Shown here: positions 16,011 through 18,343 of the stretch, piece after piece
Numbering within the stretch: position 1 is the first letter of the stretch
Layout of the letters: each line of letters starts with the position of its first letter
NCBI RefSeq assembly: GCF_905212365.1
Contig: NZ_CAJMEH010000044.1
Span: forward strand, 1-18,343
Direction: 5' to 3'
Source: an uncultured Phascolarctobacterium sp.
GTDB taxonomy: Bacteria > Bacillota > Negativicutes > Acidaminococcales > Acidaminococcaceae
DNA length: 18,343 bases
The notes under the pieces: model-generated
Databases searched by the model: none
Told to the model about the DNA's origin: nothing
What the model saw: the letters and a program-made list of their open reading frames with translations, nothing else
Translations under genes and position numbers: made by a program

Positions 16011-16682
16011 CTACTTTTTCTCATATTTAAAATCAAAAACGCCGAAGCCGCTGGCCCGGGATAAGTGGCTGACGTCGTTCAGGCGGTAAATATTATGCTC
16101 GTGCCATTTATTGACGCCCAGAACGGTGACGCTGGCAGGCGCGATATCCACCGAAAAATTAAAATCCACCACCTGTTGCATATCCATTCCCAGCCAGCGG
16201 AAAATAATATTCTGCACCGTGCCCTTATGCGCCACGATTAAAAGATTTTCCTTTTCCAAATCGGCGCAGCGCCACAGGCCCCTGACATTGCGCTCATAAA
16301 ATTCGCGGCGCGTTTCCCCGCCGGGATAATTGCGGTGGTCCAGCTCCCGGTCCGACGCCGCCTTACGGAAGCAGCCCTTGGCTTCCTCCTCGGTCATGCC
16401 CGCCGCAATGCCGTTATTCTTTTCGCGCAAGAAGGAGCAATATTCAATCTCGCCGGCAAAATTCATGACCTGCGCAATAATCTGCGCCGATTCTGCGGCC
16501 CGCTGCAAATCGCTGGCTAAAATACGCAGCTTTTCCTTGCGTCCGTCAAAATCCAGCGCCAGCTTAACCGCCGCCGCTCTTATCTGCGCCCTTCCCTTAT
16601 CCGTCAGCTGCGAGTCCGTCCAGCCGCCGGTTAGATGCAGAGTATGGTGAGTCGCCTCGCCATGTCGCACCAAAATAATCAT
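16011..16682 (-). CDS. Histidine phosphatase family protein (phosphoglycerate mutase-like)
   Basis: A 223-residue cytoplasmic protein of the histidine phosphatase superfamily. RHGE at 6-9 carries the phospho-accepting His7, Arg61 lies in SDLQRA, Glu87 in LREKNNG, and the second catalytic His152 in VAHKG. The superfamily includes phosphoglycerate mutases, cobalamin/alpha-ribazole phosphatases and broad phosphatases; the substrate cannot be read from the sequence. I chose ATG 16682, 7 nt after GGAGG; GTG 16685 is possible. It lies 18 nt after divIVA and is probably co-transcribed. No terminator is seen between its stop and the ileS promoter, so read-through into the T-box leader is possible. 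Confidence 0.9.
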   Translation of the reverse strand: MIILVRHGEATHHTLHLTGGWTDSQLTDKGRAQIRAAAVKLALDFDGRKEKLRILASDLQRAAESAQIIAQVMNFAGEIEYCSFLREKNNGIAAGMTEEEAKGCFRKAASDRELDHRNYPGGETRREFYERNVRGLWRCADLEKENLLIVAHKGTVQNIIFRWLGMDMQQVVDFNFSVDIAPASVTVLGVNKWHEHNIYRLNDVSHLSRASGFGVFDFKYEKK

Positions 16683-16700
16683 CACTAACCCTCCGCTCTA

Positions 16701-17516
16701 CTATTCGGATTGATTGTTAAAGTTTTTTATCAGCTCCAGCTGCGTTTCCAGCAGATGCTGCATATGCTTGCGGTGCAGCATGGATTTTTTCACCTGCTCG
16801 GCGTAGGCCTGCTCCGCCAGCGACGCCCTGGCCTCGGCCTCAAAAATTATTTTACGGCTGCGCTCCTCGGCGTCGCCCACAATTTTGCGGTACTTGCCGT
16901 TGGCTTCCAGCATCATTTTGCCCACCTCGCTGCGGGCGTCCTCCAGCAGCTTATTGGCTTCCGCCGACGCCGAATTGCTGCGCTTTTTACACAAATCCTC
17001 CGTCGTCAGGCGTAGCTTATCCGTTTCCGCCTCGGCGGTGCGCCGCAAATTATCGGCGTAGGCCTTGGCCTCCTCGCGCAGCTTATTGCTTTCGGCCATA
17101 GCGGCCTGCAGCATATTGTCCGTTTTGACCTTCGTCTGATTATAAAGGTTTTCCGCGTGGGCCATCGTGTCGTCGTGCAGCTTTTGCGCCGCCGCCTTGG
17201 CGTCCGCCAGCTGCTGCTCGCATTTCACGGCGGTTTCCTGCTCCAATAGCGCCGCCTTCTTCTCGCTGTTGGCCTTCACCTCGTCGGCAGTTTCCTGCGC
17301 TACCGTCAGCGTGCTCTGCATGGTGGCCTCCATCTGCTGATAATATTCCAGCTTGGAGCTGACCCGCTCGATGGTTTCCTTCTGCTCCAGGTTATCCAGA
17401 TACAAATATTGGTATTCCTTAAGCAGCTCGGCCATAAACTTATCCACTTCTTCCGTTTCATAACCGCGGAAGCCCTTGGGAAAGCTTTTATTTTTTATAT
17501 CGTCAGGAGTTAGCAT
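16701..17516 (-). CDS. divIVA: DivIVA-domain protein
   Basis: 271 residues. The N-terminus (LTPDDIKNKSFPKGFRGYETEEVDKFM) is the DivIVA domain of ~55 residues, with the usual FxxGFRGY...EVD.F pattern. In the family this part binds curved membrane at poles and septa. The rest (~60-260) is nearly unbroken charged coiled coil rich in Ala, Glu and Lys, clearly longer than the ~160-aa Bacillus protein. ATG 17516 has GGAGG 7 nt upstream. The gene follows ylmH by 18 nt, the conserved order in Firmicutes. Its role here is inferred as organising cell poles or division. In an organism with an outer membrane its exact partners are unknown. Confidence 0.93.
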   Translation of the reverse strand: MLTPDDIKNKSFPKGFRGYETEEVDKFMAELLKEYQYLYLDNLEQKETIERVSSKLEYYQQMEATMQSTLTVAQETADEVKANSEKKAALLEQETAVKCEQQLADAKAAAQKLHDDTMAHAENLYNQTKVKTDNMLQAAMAESNKLREEAKAYADNLRRTAEAETDKLRLTTEDLCKKRSNSASAEANKLLEDARSEVGKMMLEANGKYRKIVGDAEERSRKIIFEAEARASLAEQAYAEQVKKSMLHRKHMQHLLETQLELIKNFNNQSE

Positions 17517-17534
17517 TTTTCATCCTCCTACTTA

Positions 17535-18320
17535 TTATATATAACGCTTCAGCGTGACGCTGATGCGCCCTTTTTTCGTCGTGCCGCGAATTTCCGCCAC
17601 TTCTACGCGCCCGCGGCCGCGGAAGGATAAAACGTCGCCTTCGCTGACGGGCTGCGCCGCTTTTTTGGCTTCCTTCCAGTTGACCTTGACGTTCAAGCTT
17701 TTAATTTCGTCCGCCATGCGGCTGCGGGACACGCCGTAGCCTGCCGCCGCCACTGCGTCCAGGCGCAGGTCCGCCACCGTAGCGTTAATGACCTTCACCT
17801 TTTCTTCCTTCTGCAGCAATTCTTCCCGCGGAATTTCCGTCAGCGCTACTGGGGCCGCGCCGATTTGCGTCAGGTTGCTGAATAAATAATTCAGCAGCGT
17901 CTTATCCACGACCAGCTGCGCGCCTTCGGGCACAAAAACAATATCGCCCAGGGCTTCGCGCTTGCAGCCCGTGCCCATAAACGCGCCCAAAATATCGCGG
18001 TGGGACAAATCGTAATAGCGCTTGTCCCAGGACGCCAAGAGGAAGGCCATGCCGAAATCCGGACGGCCGTAAAAATCTTCGGCCACAAAAGCCGCCTTCA
18101 CTCTTTCGGCATTGGCAAAGCCGCCGTCCGCCTCCAGCTTAACGCTGTCAAAATTAGCAGCGATAATTTCCGCCACGTTATAGGCGTGGGGGTCTAAAAA
18201 TTCGCTGACGCGGAACTTGCGGCTTTTATGCGCGCCTTCGGCTAAATCCAGGAGCTTAGCCGCCAGCTGCTCGTCACCGCCAGCTTTAAAATAACGTAAA
18301 ATTTTCTCTCTGTCCGCCAT
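17535..18320 (-). CDS. ylmH: YlmH family S4-domain RNA-binding protein
   Basis: 261 residues from ATG 18320 (MADREKILRYF), close to the usual ~257. A GTG at 18341 would add seven residues but has less support; AGGG lies 8 nt before the ATG. The N-terminal part contains the family signature around FLDPHAYNVAEII (~43-55). The C-terminal ~75 residues are an S4 RNA-binding domain (GVSRSRMADEI...GDVLSFRGRGRVEV). Family knowledge: YlmH is related to RqcP and acts on 50S subunits with trapped peptidyl-tRNA in ribosome quality control. It is encoded in the ylm-divIVA division cluster, here directly upstream of divIVA. Confidence 0.95.
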   Translation of the reverse strand: MADREKILRYFKAGGDEQLAAKLLDLAEGAHKSRKFRVSEFLDPHAYNVAEIIAANFDSVKLEADGGFANAERVKAAFVAEDFYGRPDFGMAFLLASWDKRYYDLSHRDILGAFMGTGCKREALGDIVFVPEGAQLVVDKTLLNYLFSNLTQIGAAPVALTEIPREELLQKEEKVKVINATVADLRLDAVAAAGYGVSRSRMADEIKSLNVKVNWKEAKKAAQPVSEGDVLSFRGRGRVEVAEIRGTTKKGRISVTLKRYI

Positions 18321-18321
18321 C

Positions 18322-18343
18322 TTATTTACCCTGCAATTCACGG
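18322..18343 (-). CDS. Possible 3' end of the preceding gene
   Basis: The last bases read RELQGK followed by TAA (18324-18322), one base before the ylmH ATG. In the ylm cluster the gene before ylmH is often a YggT/YlmG membrane protein. Seven codons cannot identify it. Confidence 0.25.

Overview
The window looks like chromosomal DNA from a bacterium of the Negativicutes, the Firmicutes that carry an outer membrane. This is inferred from the mix of genes. One side has Gram-positive-style housekeeping genes and regulation (ylmH-divIVA, and an ileS gene under a T-box riboswitch). The other side has a two-partner secretion pair that only makes sense with an outer membrane. I cannot fix the genus. 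Every gene I support lies on the minus strand, so transcription runs from the right end to the left end. The many long plus-strand reading frames are shadows.

Right end (about 16.0-18.34 kb): a tight operon of ylmH (S4 RNA-binding protein), divIVA (a long coiled-coil cell-pole/division protein) and a histidine phosphatase, with about 18 nt between genes. A few bases at the extreme right may be the end of the preceding gene.

12.7-16.0 kb: ileS with a complete control region. It has a consensus promoter, a T-box leader with an AUC (Ile) specifier, an intrinsic terminator, then a 103-bp inverted-repeat element just before the ribosome binding site. A terminator follows ileS. Next comes a 32-codon relic that looks like the C-terminus of a carbon-nitrogen hydrolase.

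10.87-12.48 kb: a CNNM/CorC-type (HlyC/CorC, 'hemolysin-related') membrane protein with two CBS domains. Its annotated GTG start overlaps its own Shine-Dalgarno sequence, so a CTG start 6 nt downstream fits better. A coding-looking frame without a usual start codon lies after its stop, followed by a strong terminator.

1-10.85 kb: a two-partner secretion operon. tpsB encodes the outer-membrane transporter (signal peptide, POTRA, ShlB/FhaC barrel). It is followed after 12 nt by a giant tpsA exoprotein gene that stays open for all 2,964 codons to the left edge. TpsA has a signal peptide and an N-terminal TPS domain with an NPAG motif. Two long arrays of GLUG-type repeats follow, each introduced by a similar 'EQLQ...LDG' module, and then MBG (YGX-type) repeats. 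The tpsB leader holds a terminator-like hairpin with a competing alternative hairpin, and a 105-bp inverted-repeat element abuts the promoter. TpsB is expected to export TpsA to the cell surface as an adhesin or large filamentous protein.

I see no clearly new defence or metabolic system. The least ordinary parts are the giant modular TpsA, its possibly attenuated leader, and the two roughly 100-bp inverted-repeat elements placed in regulatory regions.
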